DNA of 64,000 nucleotides. Source: Blastococcus aurantiacus. GTDB taxonomy: Bacteria > Actinomycetota > Actinomycetes > Mycobacteriales > Geodermatophilaceae. Positions 8,999-18,109 of this stretch are shown here, piece after piece. Each line of letters starts with the position of its first letter. Positions within the stretch are counted from its first letter, which is position 1. The translations under genes and the position numbers were made by a program. The stretch lies in NCBI RefSeq assembly GCF_900102425.1, contig NZ_FNBT01000005.1, positions 186,001 to 250,000 on the forward strand, written 5' to 3'. The notes beneath the pieces were generated by a model. The model was given only the letters and a program-made list of their open reading frames with translations. It was not told the origin of the DNA and made no database searches.

Positions 8999-10573
8999 AT
9001 GTCCTCCCCCGAACTCGCCCGTCGCCGCTGGGACCTGCTCGTCGTCGGCGCCGGGACGGCCGGCCTGATCGGAGCCCAGGTGGCCGCGTCGCTCGGCGCC
9101 CGGGTCCTGCTGGTCGAGCGTGACCGCTTCGGCGGCGACTGCCTGTGGACCGGGTGCGTGCCGTCCAAGGCGCTCCTGTCCGCCGCGCACGCCGCGGCCG
9201 GAGCGCGGGACGCCGCGAAGTACGGCGTCCACGTGGGGGACGTGCAGGTCGACGGGCCGGCCGTGCTCGCCGCCGTGCGGCAGGCGATCACCACCATCGC
9301 GCCGGTCGACTCACCGGAGGCCGTGCGCGCCTCGGGTGCTGAGACGGCGACCGGCTCCGTGCGGTTCACCGGGGCAACGGGCGCGGAGGTGGACGGCGTG
9401 CCCGTCCGCTTCCTCCAGGCGCTCGTGTGCACCGGCTCGGCCCCGGCCCTCCCCGAGGTCGCCGGCCTGGCCGACGTCGAGCCGCTGACGACCGACTCGG
9501 TGTGGGACCTGCCCGACCTGCCGGACCGGCTCGCCGTCCTCGGTGGCGGGACCAGCGGCTGCGAGCTGGCGCAGGCCTTCGCCCGGCTCGGCGTCTCCGT
9601 CACCCTGGTGGAGGCCGGCGACCGGCTGCTCGCCGGCGAGGACCCGAAGGCCTCCGAGGCCGTGACCGCAGCCCTGCGCCGGGACGGCGTGGACGTGCGC
9701 ACCGGCAGCACGCCGGTCCGGGTCACCGGCGACCCGACCGGTGGCCGGCTGCACCTGGCCGACGGCGGCACCGCCGACTTCACCCGGCTGCTCGTGGCCG
9801 TGGGCCGCACGCCGCGGACCGGGGGCCTGGGCCTGGCGGCGGCCGGGGTCGCCGTGGACGAGCGGGGCTCCGTGGTCGTGGACGACGCGCTGCGGACGAC
9901 GAACCCGCGCATCTGGGCCGCCGGCGACGTCACCGGCCACCCCGCGTACACCCACGTCGCCGGGGTCCACGGCAACCACGCCGCCCTGAACGCCGTCCTC
10001 GGCCTGCGCCGGCGGATCGACCTGGCGGCGGTGCCGCGCGTGACCTTCACCCGCCCCGAGGTCGCCACGGTCGGGGAGCCCACCGCGGACCCGGGTCCCG
10101 ACCGCCGGGTGCACACCCAGCCGCTGCGCCGGGCCGACCGGGCCATCGCCGAGCAGGCGACCGACGGGTTCACCCGGCTGGTCGTGGACGGCCGGCACCG
10201 GCTGAGGGGAGCGACCGTCGTCGGCCCCCGCGCCGGGGAGGCGCTCGCCGAGCTGACGCTGGCGGTGTCGCGCGGGCTGACGACCTCGCACCTCACGGGC
10301 GCGATGCACCCCTATCCCACCTACGCCGACCCGCAGTGGAACGCCGCGATCGCCGACTTCCGGGGGCGCCTGACCGGCCGGTCCGGGCGCGTGGCCCTGA
10401 CGGCATTGCGGCTGGCCCGCCGGGCCCGGCTCGCCATCGACGACCGGCGGACCGGGCGTCCGACGGGCGCCGGCTCCGGCCGTCCTCAGATCGCCATCGC
10501 TGCCAGCACGTCGGCCTCGGCGCCGGAGCCGGCGGACCCGCTGGAGCTGATGCGGCCGGACTCGAGCACGTAG
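8999..10573 (+). CDS. FAD-dependent pyridine nucleotide-disulfide oxidoreductase (mercuric reductase-like)
   Basis: 524 aa. FAD-binding GxGxxG motif in LLVVGAGTAGLIGAQ (14-28), redox disulfide GGDCLWTGCVPSK (C48 and C53), NAD(P)H site VLGGGTSGCELAQAFARLG, second FAD motif WAAGDV, and a C-terminal interface with MHPYPTYADPQW. This is the class that includes dihydrolipoamide dehydrogenase and mercuric reductase. There is no N-terminal HMA domain and no C-terminal Cys pair for mercury, so I call it a general disulfide or quinone reductase of unknown substrate. The ATG at 8999 starts the family homology; the open frame upstream is low-complexity. The C-terminal ~40 residues (ATG-poor, RRARLAIDDRR onward) extend past the family end and overlap urtE on the other strand by 88 bases. 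Confidence 0.85.
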   Translation: MSSPELARRRWDLLVVGAGTAGLIGAQVAASLGARVLLVERDRFGGDCLWTGCVPSKALLSAAHAAAGARDAAKYGVHVGDVQVDGPAVLAAVRQAITTIAPVDSPEAVRASGAETATGSVRFTGATGAEVDGVPVRFLQALVCTGSAPALPEVAGLADVEPLTTDSVWDLPDLPDRLAVLGGGTSGCELAQAFARLGVSVTLVEAGDRLLAGEDPKASEAVTAALRRDGVDVRTGSTPVRVTGDPTGGRLHLADGGTADFTRLLVAVGRTPRTGGLGLAAAGVAVDERGSVVVDDALRTTNPRIWAAGDVTGHPAYTHVAGVHGNHAALNAVLGLRRRIDLAAVPRVTFTRPEVATVGEPTADPGPDRRVHTQPLRRADRAIAEQATDGFTRLVVDGRHRLRGATVVGPRAGEALAELTLAVSRGLTTSHLTGAMHPYPTYADPQWNAAIADFRGRLTGRSGRVALTALRLARRARLAIDDRRTGRPTGAGSGRPQIAIAASTSASAPEPADPLELMRPDSST

Positions 10574-11178
10574 TAGGTGTCGGCGGCCCGCAGCGCGAAA
10601 CCGATGTGCTGTTCCACCAGGAGGACGCCGAGATCCCCGCGGCGCGTGAGGTCGAGGATCGTCCGCTCGATCTCGGCGACGACCGAGGGCTGGATCCCCT
10701 CGGTGGGCTCGTCCAGGATGAGCATCCGCGGCTCGGTGATCAGCGCACGGGCGATGGCGAGCTGCTGCCGCTGGCCTCCGGAGAGCAGTCCCGCCCTCCG
10801 GTCGAGGACCTCCAGGAGCGCGGGGAACCTCTCCAGAGCCTCCTCGACCAGCCGGCGGCCGTTGCTCCGGCCATCCGCGACCACCTGCAGGTTCTCCATG
10901 GTGGTCAGCTGTCCGAACGAGTGCTGTCCCTGCGGGACGTAGGCCAGGCCGCGTGCGACGCGGGCGTGCGGCCGGAGCGCCGAGATGTCCTGCCCGTCGA
11001 AGGTGATCGCCCCCGCGGTGATCCTGAGCAGACCCATCACGGCTCGCAGCAGTGTGGTCTTCCCGGCGCCGTTGTGGCCCATGAGCACGACGATGCCGTC
11101 CTCGGGGACGGTCAGGGACGCGCCGTGCACCACGGTGCTGCGGCCGTAGCCGGTGTGCACCTCGCGCAGCTCCAACAT
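10486..11178 (-). CDS. urtE: Urea ABC transporter ATP-binding protein UrtE
   Basis: 230 aa ATPase of the branched-chain/urea class. Walker A GHNGAGKTT, signature LSGGQRQQLAIARAL, Walker B LILDEPTEGIQPSVV; the EGIQPS sequence after Walker B is typical of UrtE rather than LivF. Last gene of the urease-urt run, one base after the stop of urtD. The coding end overlaps the 3' end of the convergent oxidoreductase gene. Confidence 0.93.
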   Translation of the reverse strand: MLELREVHTGYGRSTVVHGASLTVPEDGIVVLMGHNGAGKTTLLRAVMGLLRITAGAITFDGQDISALRPHARVARGLAYVPQGQHSFGQLTTMENLQVVADGRSNGRRLVEEALERFPALLEVLDRRAGLLSGGQRQQLAIARALITEPRMLILDEPTEGIQPSVVAEIERTILDLTRRGDLGVLLVEQHIGFALRAADTYYVLESGRISSSGSAGSGAEADVLAAMAI

Positions 11179-11179
11179 G

Positions 11180-12010
11180 TCAGGCCCCTCCGATCTCGGC
11201 GGTGTACTCCGCTGCGGCAGTGGTGCCCAGGTAGACCTCCTGGACCCTGGGGTCGGCCTGGACCTCCGCGACCGAGCCCTCGGCGATGACCCGGCCGCGG
11301 GCCAGAACGGTCACGGACGTCGCGAACTGGCGCATGAAGTCCATGTCGTGCTCGACCACGACGACGGTGCGCTCGGCCCCGATACGGCGGAGCAACTGGC
11401 CGGTCTGCTCGCGCTCCTCCTTGCTCATGCCGGCCACGGGCTCGTCCAGCAGCAGCACGTCTGCGTTGCCGACCAGGAGCATGCCGATCTCGAGCCACTG
11501 CTTCTGGCCGTGAGCGAGGATCCCGGCGCGCACCTCGGCCAGGCTCGCCAACCCGATGGTGTCGAGCACCTCGGCGATGCGCGGTTCCACGCCCGGGCGT
11601 CGCCGGAGCATGGTCCACGGCGATCGCCCGGCGCCGGCGGCGATGTCCAGATTCTGCAGGACGGTGAGCTCCTCGAACACGCTCGCCGTCTGGAAGGTCC
11701 GCCCGACGCCGGACCGCGCGATCTGATGGGTCTTGCGGCCGAGCAACTGGGTGCCGGACTTGTTGACCTTGCCGGTGGCCGGAACGAGGCCGGTGATCGC
11801 GTCGATGACCGTTGTCTTCCCCGCCCCGTTCGGGCCGATGAGGAAGCGCAGGTCGCCCTGGAGCAGTGTCAGGTCGACGTCCTGGACGGCCTTGAACCCG
11901 TCGAAGGTGACCGACAGGCCGCGGACCTCGAGGTACTCGCTGCCCATGCCCGCGTTGCCGCCGAACAGCGGGTCCCGCTCCGTACGGGTGGACGGGGTGT
12001 GGGTGCTCAT
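11180..12010 (-). CDS. urtD: Urea ABC transporter ATP-binding protein UrtD
   Basis: 276 aa. Starts MSTHTPSTRTERDPLFGG at an ATG whose bases overlap the TGA of urtC. Walker A GPNGAGKTT, GRTFQTASVFEELTVLQNL (a Q-loop typical of UrtD/LivG), signature LAHGQKQWLEIGM instead of LSGGQ (characteristic of UrtD), and Walker B VLLLDEPVAGMSKEE. It pairs with UrtE to drive urea import. Confidence 0.93.
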   Translation of the reverse strand: MSTHTPSTRTERDPLFGGNAGMGSEYLEVRGLSVTFDGFKAVQDVDLTLLQGDLRFLIGPNGAGKTTVIDAITGLVPATGKVNKSGTQLLGRKTHQIARSGVGRTFQTASVFEELTVLQNLDIAAGAGRSPWTMLRRRPGVEPRIAEVLDTIGLASLAEVRAGILAHGQKQWLEIGMLLVGNADVLLLDEPVAGMSKEEREQTGQLLRRIGAERTVVVVEHDMDFMRQFATSVTVLARGRVIAEGSVAEVQADPRVQEVYLGTTAAAEYTAEIGGA

Positions 12011-13164
12011 GCCACGGGCTCCTTCTCCGGCTCGGTCGTGCGGACCGACGCCGGCTCGTCCGGTTCCTCGTGGGGTACGCGTTCCGCCGGTCGGCCCCGT
12101 CGCCGGAGCACTCCACCGAGGGATGCCAGTCCCCCGGGCAGGAAGCCGACCACCACGATGAACAGCGCCCCCTGGGCGTAGACCCACGCCGAGGGGAAGC
12201 TCTCCGACAGCGACGACTCGGCCCAGGCGATGCCGATGGCGCCGAGGACGGGGCCGAGCAGCGTGTCCCGGCCGCCGATGGCCACTCCGATGAGGAAGGA
12301 GATGGACGGGACGATGCCGACGTCCGACGGCGAGATGATGCCGACGAGCGGGACGAACAGCGCCCCGGCGATGCCGGCGAACGTCGCGGCGACGGTGTAG
12401 GCGACCACCTTCACGTTGGCCGGGTCGTACCCGAGGAAGCGCACGCGCTCCTCCTGGTCGCGGACCGCGACGAGCAGCTCGCCGTACCGGCTGCGCATGA
12501 GCTGCCGCACGACGGCCACGACCACGAGCAGCGTGCCGGCCGCGATGAAGAACAGCAGCCGCCGGTTCGCCGGGTCGGAGAGGTCGAAGCCGAAGAAGGT
12601 GCGGAACCGGTTGAGGCCGTTGCTGCCGCCGAGCATCTGCTGGCCGACGACCCAGGTCGCGAGAGCCGCCGCCAGCGCCTGGGACAGGATCGCGAAGTAG
12701 GCGCCCTTGACCCGGCGCTTGAACACCATGAGGCCGAGCAGCACCGCGACCGCCCCCGGCGCCAGGAGGACGACGAGCAGCGTCACCACCGGCGAGGCGA
12801 ACGGCTGCCACCAGCCGGGCACGTCCCGCACCCCGGCGATGGACATGAAGTCCGGGACGGCGTCCCCGCGGACCTGGGCGTCGGCGAGCTTCAGGTGCAT
12901 CGCCATCACGTAGGCGCCCATGCCGAAGAACAGCCCCTGACCGAGGGTCAGCATGCCGCCGCGGCCCCACGCCAGGCCGATGCCGGCGGCCACGATGGCG
13001 AAGCACAGGAACTTGCCGAGGAGGCCCAGGCGGAAGTCGCTGAGCACCGCCGGGGCGACGGCGAACAGCACGACGGCGGCGAGCGCGAAGCCGGCGCCCG
13101 TGCGCAGTGGGCCGGGGACGGCCGGCCAGCGGCGGGCGGGTGCGGCGGGGGTGGTCGTGCTCAT
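12007..13164 (-). CDS. urtC: Urea ABC transporter permease UrtC
   Basis: 385 aa, ~10 hydrophobic segments, LivM-like. Contains IGLAWGRGGMLTLGQGLFFGMGAYVMAMHL (the UrtC loop with LGQG) and the EAA-type region RFLGYDPANVKVVAYTVAATFAGIAGALF. The ATG at 13164 overlaps the stop of urtB. A ~40-residue charged C-terminal tail follows the last helix. Confidence 0.92.
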   Translation of the reverse strand: MSTTTPAAPARRWPAVPGPLRTGAGFALAAVVLFAVAPAVLSDFRLGLLGKFLCFAIVAAGIGLAWGRGGMLTLGQGLFFGMGAYVMAMHLKLADAQVRGDAVPDFMSIAGVRDVPGWWQPFASPVVTLLVVLLAPGAVAVLLGLMVFKRRVKGAYFAILSQALAAALATWVVGQQMLGGSNGLNRFRTFFGFDLSDPANRRLLFFIAAGTLLVVVAVVRQLMRSRYGELLVAVRDQEERVRFLGYDPANVKVVAYTVAATFAGIAGALFVPLVGIISPSDVGIVPSISFLIGVAIGGRDTLLGPVLGAIGIAWAESSLSESFPSAWVYAQGALFIVVVGFLPGGLASLGGVLRRRGRPAERVPHEEPDEPASVRTTEPEKEPVA

Positions 13165-14045
13165 ACCAGGCTCCGGGTCTTGAGGCTGAACAGTCCCTGC
13201 GGGCGGAACTGGAGGAACACGACGATCACCACGAAGACGAGGACCTGGGCGACCGACGCGGTGGTGGAGTACTCCAGGAACGACTGCAGGAGGCCGAGGA
13301 CGAAGGCGGCGATGAGCGCTCCACGTAGCTGGCCGAGACCGCCGGCCACCACCACGAGGAAGGCGTTGATCAGGTACGACTGGCCGACGGTGGAGCTCGT
13401 GGAGCCGATGAGCGTCAGCGCCACACCGGCCACGCCGGCGAGGCCCGAGCCGATGAAGAAGGTGGTGAGGTCGACCCGGCGGCTGGAGATCCCGCTGGAC
13501 TCCGCCAGGTCGCGGCTCTGCATGACCGCGCGGGTGCGGCGGCCGAGGGCCGTGTACTGCAGGGCGGCGGCGAGCGCGGCCAGGCAGACCAGCGCCAGCA
13601 CCAGGATGAACAGCCGCGTCCGGGGGACGACGGCGCCGAGGACCTCCACCGAGCCCGAGAGCCAGGACGGCGTCCGCACGTTCACCGCCGGCGCCCCGAA
13701 GACGTCCCGCGCCACCTGCTGCAGGACCAGCCCCACCCCGAACGTGACCAGCAGGGTGTCCAGCGGCCGGTGGTACAGGTGGCGCAGCAGGGTGATCTCG
13801 ATGATCACACCCATCGCGCCGCCGACGAGGAAGCCGAGGACGAGGGAGATCAGGAGCGAGGCACCGGCCGAGGCGGTCGCCTGCTGGACGACGTAGGCCG
13901 TGTAGCTGCCGGCCATGATGAACTCGCCGTGCGCCATGTTGATGACGCCCATCTGACCGAAGGTCAGGACCAGGCCCGTGGCTGCGAGCAGCATGATCGA
14001 GCCGGTGCTGAGCCCGGTGAAGATCTGTGAGACCACCACGTCCAT
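13161..14045 (-). CDS. urtB: Urea ABC transporter permease UrtB
   Basis: 294 aa, ~8 membrane segments, LivH-like. GLVLTFGQMGVINMAHGEFIM is the conserved N-terminal block and VDLTTFFIGSGLAGVAGVALTLIG the ATPase-contact loop. It lacks the long N-terminal extracytoplasmic domain that some proteobacterial UrtB proteins carry. It is separated from urtA by 62 bases that contain a perfect hairpin. Confidence 0.92.
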   Translation of the reverse strand: MDVVVSQIFTGLSTGSIMLLAATGLVLTFGQMGVINMAHGEFIMAGSYTAYVVQQATASAGASLLISLVLGFLVGGAMGVIIEITLLRHLYHRPLDTLLVTFGVGLVLQQVARDVFGAPAVNVRTPSWLSGSVEVLGAVVPRTRLFILVLALVCLAALAAALQYTALGRRTRAVMQSRDLAESSGISSRRVDLTTFFIGSGLAGVAGVALTLIGSTSSTVGQSYLINAFLVVVAGGLGQLRGALIAAFVLGLLQSFLEYSTTASVAQVLVFVVIVVFLQFRPQGLFSLKTRSLV

Positions 14046-14065
14046 GGGGGCTCCTCTCTGCCGGT

Positions 14066-14102
14066 GGACCGTGCGGGGCGTCGGGGACGCCCCGCACGGT
14101 CC
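14066..14102 (-). terminator. Perfect 17-bp hairpin between urtA and urtB
   Basis: Left arm 14066-14082 (GGACCGTGCGGGGCGTC) and right arm 14086-14102 are exact reverse complements with a 3-base GGG loop. It begins 5 bases after the urtA stop and ends 20 bases before the urtB start on the minus strand. There is no T-run after it. In other ABC operons such stems after the binding-protein gene limit read-through and protect the upstream mRNA, giving more binding protein than permease. Confidence 0.75.
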
Positions 14103-14107
14103 CGGAA

Positions 14108-15361
14108 TCAGTCGGCCAGGCCCTCGGCCCAGTCGTAGGTGGTCAGGTACGGGTCGGGCTCGATCGCCCCGTCGGACTCCCAGACGGAGACGATCTGGCC
14201 GTCGGCCCGGATCTGGCCGATCCGCGCGGTCTTCGAGATGTGGTGGTTGTCGCCGTCGACGACGACGGTCCCGCCCGGTGAGTCGTAGGAGACGCCGTCA
14301 GCTGCCTCCTGGACGTCCGCGACGTCGAAGGAGTCGGCCTTCTCGACCATCGCCTTCCACAGGTGGACGCCGGTGTAGGCCGACTCCATGGGGTCGGAGG
14401 TGACGCGGTCGGCCCCGTACTCCGCCCGGAAGGCCTCCACGAAGCTGGTGTTCTCCGGCGTCTCGAGGGTCTGGTAGTAGTTCCACGACGCCAGGTGGTC
14501 CCGCACGTTCTCCACCCCGACGGCGGCGACCTCCTCCTCGCCCAGGCACATCGACATCACCGGCATGTCCGCGGCGGTGAGGCCGGCGGCGGTGAACTCC
14601 CGGAAGAACGCCACGAGGGAGTCGCCGACGACGACGTTGAAGACCGCGTCGGCGTCCGCGGTGCGGATCTTGTTGACGATCGTGGAGAACTCCGTCGCCC
14701 CGAGCGGCAGGTAGTCCTCACCCTTGATCTCGATGCCGTTGGCATCGGCGTAGGCCTTGACGATGGCGTTCGAGGTGCGCGGGAACACGTAGTCGCTGCC
14801 GACCAGGTACAGGGACGTGACGCCCTGCTCCTTGAGGTAGTCCAGGGCCGGGATGATCTGCTGGTTCGTGGTGGCCCCGCTGTAGAAGATGTTCGAGGAG
14901 TCCTCCAGGCCCTCGTACTGCTGGCCGTAGTAGAGGAGGCCGCCGTTGTCCTCGAAGACCGGCAGCATGGCCTTGCGGCTGGCCGAGGTGTAGCCGCCGA
15001 AGACGGCCGCGACGCAGTCCGACGTCACCAGCTTCTCGGCCTTCTCGGCGAACACCGTCGGGTCGGAGGCACCGTCCTCGGCGATCAGGTCGAGCTGCTT
15101 GCCCAGCACGCCTCCGTCGGCGTTGATCTCGTCCACGGCGAACTCGATGGCGTCACGGATGACGGTCTCGTTGATGGCGGTGGCCCCCGAGAGGGAGTTG
15201 ATGGCGCCGACCTTGATGCTGTCGCCGCTCGTGTCCACGCAGGACTCCGCGGGCGCGGCGCCGGCGCCGTCCTCACCCACGCGGCTGCCGCAGGCGGTGA
15301 GGACGAGACCGAGGACGGCGGCGGTGGCCGGCAGCACTGCACGGCGGCGGACTCTGGGCAT
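14108..15361 (-). CDS. urtA: Urea ABC transporter substrate-binding lipoprotein UrtA
   Basis: 417 aa. Lipoprotein signal with lipobox LTAC (VLGLVLTAC, Cys24). Periplasmic-binding fold type I: IKVGAINSLSGATAINETVI, DGVLGKQL-type block, VFGGYTSASRKAMLPVFE, LLYYGQQYEGLE and NIFYSGATTNQQIIPALDYL are the UrtA/AmiC signatures. It binds urea (or short amides) outside the cell. It starts 66 bases after ureF and is followed by the hairpin at 14066. Confidence 0.93.
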   Translation of the reverse strand: MPRVRRRAVLPATAAVLGLVLTACGSRVGEDGAGAAPAESCVDTSGDSIKVGAINSLSGATAINETVIRDAIEFAVDEINADGGVLGKQLDLIAEDGASDPTVFAEKAEKLVTSDCVAAVFGGYTSASRKAMLPVFEDNGGLLYYGQQYEGLEDSSNIFYSGATTNQQIIPALDYLKEQGVTSLYLVGSDYVFPRTSNAIVKAYADANGIEIKGEDYLPLGATEFSTIVNKIRTADADAVFNVVVGDSLVAFFREFTAAGLTAADMPVMSMCLGEEEVAAVGVENVRDHLASWNYYQTLETPENTSFVEAFRAEYGADRVTSDPMESAYTGVHLWKAMVEKADSFDVADVQEAADGVSYDSPGGTVVVDGDNHHISKTARIGQIRADGQIVSVWESDGAIEPDPYLTTYDWAEGLAD

Positions 15362-15427
15362 GGTGGAGCCTCTCTACGGGGGGAACGGGACGGGAGGCCG
15401 CCGACGCAGGTGCGCGCCGGCGGAGGA

Positions 15428-16117
15428 TCAGGTGCTGAACAGCCGGGCTGCGGTGGTCTCGTGGCGCATGGCGTACACGTCGAGTTCGGGCGTCACCGCC
15501 GAGATGCCGTCGATCGGCGTCTCCACTGCCGCGCCGGCCAGTTCGACGAGCAGGGGCGCCCCGGCGAAGAGCCGGCGCTGGGTCTCCAGCGGACCGATCC
15601 GGCCGAGCCGCACCCCGGCGGAGAGCATCCCCGAGTAGGCCGAGCGCAGGTGGCCCAGCACGGCGCGGGCGAGGCCGATGGACAGGCCCCGGTGGACGAC
15701 GCCCTCGACCACGGCCAGGTTGCCGGGCGTCTCGCCTGCGGCGACGAGGCCGAGGAACTCGTCGTGGTCCAGCGGCGCGAGCGTCCGCCGGGCGGCCAGG
15801 GCGAGCTGGCGGCCGCAGGACTCCGAGGCGGTCCGCGCGGCGGCACTGAGCTTGTGCGCCCGCACCAGGCGATCCAGCCGCACGAGGTCCGCTGTCGACC
15901 CGGCCCGGTACGCGTGCGCGACGCAGACCGCGTCGAGCGTGCCGACGTTGTGGCGCAGGTGGGCCTCGATCACCGCCGCGATGACCTCGGCGCCGGCCGC
16001 CGGGTGCGCTGCCAGCCAGGCTTCCAGGCCGTTCGAGTGGACGAAACGCCCGGACGGGAACGCGCTGTCGTGCAGCTGGAGCCACGCCAGCTCGGCGTCC
16101 CACCGGTCAGGGGGCAT
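15428..16117 (-). CDS. ureF: Urease accessory protein UreF
   Basis: 229 aa, all-helical, with LLQLHDSAFPSGRFVHSNGLE-like N-terminus (AWLQLHDSAFPSGRF), the UreF signature. UreF binds UreD and UreG on apo-urease and gates GTP-dependent nickel insertion. The ATG at 16117 lies inside the end of ureE (11-base overlap). Confidence 0.9.
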   Translation of the reverse strand: MPPDRWDAELAWLQLHDSAFPSGRFVHSNGLEAWLAAHPAAGAEVIAAVIEAHLRHNVGTLDAVCVAHAYRAGSTADLVRLDRLVRAHKLSAAARTASESCGRQLALAARRTLAPLDHDEFLGLVAAGETPGNLAVVEGVVHRGLSIGLARAVLGHLRSAYSGMLSAGVRLGRIGPLETQRRLFAGAPLLVELAGAAVETPIDGISAVTPELDVYAMRHETTAARLFST

Positions 16118-16619
16118 GGTGGTGCCCGTGCGTCGCCGATTGCCCGTGGTGGTCGGCCGAGGTGTTGGTCCACCCGTGGGCGGCCAGCGCAACCGTGTCG
16201 ACGCGGCCGTGCAGGTGCAGGTCCTCGAGCAGCTTCCGCGCGGTCCCGGGACCCGTGAGCAGCGGCGTCCGCAGCTCTGTGGCCGACACCTCGAGCGGCG
16301 CATGCTGGTTGCCGAGCAGGTAGCCCAGGAGCAGGGCACGGCGCACGGCGTCCGCGCCGGTGTTGTCGGCGAAGGGCAGCACGATCGCGTCCTCGGCCGG
16401 GCGCCGGACCACGACGACGGTCGCGCCGTCCTCGACCAGCACGGCGCCGTCGGCCAGGAAACTGCCGCGCGGCAGCCGGACGACGACGTCCCGGCCACCG
16501 GCCGTGCGCAGCGCCTGGCGGTGCTTGCGGGCGTCACCCCAGGGGACGTCGACCGGGTCCACTGCCCGCCCGGCGAAGGCGTCGTCGGTGACGAAGCCCA
16601 GGATCGCGGTCACCTCCAC
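16107..16619 (-). CDS. ureE: Urease nickel metallochaperone UreE
   Basis: 170 aa from a GTG start, 1 base after the ureD stop. The N-terminal domain has DVPWGDARKHRQALRTAGGRDVVVRLPRG, and the C-terminal domain PFADNTGADAVRRALLLGYLLGNQH. The tail is His-rich (ending HHGQSATHGHHHAP), fitting a nickel store that delivers Ni to the UreDFG complex. Confidence 0.9.
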   Translation of the reverse strand: MEVTAILGFVTDDAFAGRAVDPVDVPWGDARKHRQALRTAGGRDVVVRLPRGSFLADGAVLVEDGATVVVVRRPAEDAIVLPFADNTGADAVRRALLLGYLLGNQHAPLEVSATELRTPLLTGPGTARKLLEDLHLHGRVDTVALAAHGWTNTSADHHGQSATHGHHHAP

Positions 16620-16620
16620 G

Positions 16621-17480
16621 TCAGAGCCTTCCGCTGAGTTCGTCGCAGCGCTGCAGCCGTCTCCGGGCGGCAGCCCGGAGAGCCAGCTGCGCCCGCCGCA
16701 GCGCAGGGGCGTGCCGAGCCAGCAGACGTACGGAGGCGCCGACGTCGTAGGGCAGGGCGCTGGCGGCGCCGGTGACGTCCGGCAGCGCGAGGAGCGCCTC
16801 GGTCAGGTGCGCGGCGAGGTCCGACCCGGCTGCGGCCGGAGCCACGACCACCATCGACGCCACGTAGTCGTACTCGCCGAGGAGACCCGCGATGCGCGGA
16901 TCGGCCCGGCCGGGCGTGACGTCCAGGACGTCGCGGGCGCACAGCGCGCCGTCGTGGTGGATCGACGTGGTGGCGCGGTACGAGCCGTAGGCGAAGCGCT
17001 CGCCGTGGCCGATGCGGCCGGCCGCGAGGGCTTCCCAACCCACGTAGGCCGATCCGTCGGAGACCTCGACGTGGGTGTCCTGCGCGTGCCGGGACGCTGC
17101 GTGCGGGATGACGCTCTTCGGGAAATGTTCGATGAACGCGTCGCCGGTCAGGTCGAAGCGCATCGACTGCCGGGAGCTCCCGTCACCGGCGAACACCTGG
17201 GTGGCCGACTGGTGGGTCAGGTGCAGGCTGGTGCCCGGTCCGGCGGCGACCGCGGTGCTGAGGTGGTCGCCGGGGAAGAGCCCTCCGGTCGGGTTCTGCA
17301 CGCACAGGAAGGCCATGCCGGGGTCACCGAGGTCGAGGTACATCGGGACGGTGACGCGCTGCGGGAACTCCTGCAGTACCCGGGCCAGTTGCGTCCTGCC
17401 GCTCCGCCCCCGGACCAGATCGAGCTCGAGCCGGCTCGCGGTGGCGGTGGGGATGGCGGTGGGGGTGGCGGTGGCGGTGC

Positions 17481-17484
<4 letters not shown>
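16621..17484 (-). CDS. ureD: Urease accessory protein UreD
   Basis: 287 aa. GTG start at 17484 overlapping the ureG stop (GTGA). Family blocks: [48 protein letters not shown] and [14 protein letters not shown]. UreD is the scaffold that touches urease and carries Ni through an internal tunnel. The first ~17 residues are an Ala/Thr/Pro stretch without family match. Confidence 0.88.
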
Positions 17485-18101
<617 letters not shown>

Positions 18102-18109
18102 GGGAACCC

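Noticed and set aside
8999-10573. Calling the oxidoreductase a mercuric reductase (merA)
   Set aside because: No HMA domain, no C-terminal vicinal Cys pair and no other mer genes nearby.
12070-13896. Plus-strand frame of 608 codons opposite urtB and urtC
   Set aside because: Charged, repetitive shadow sequence; the minus-strand permeases have clear membrane topology and family motifs.
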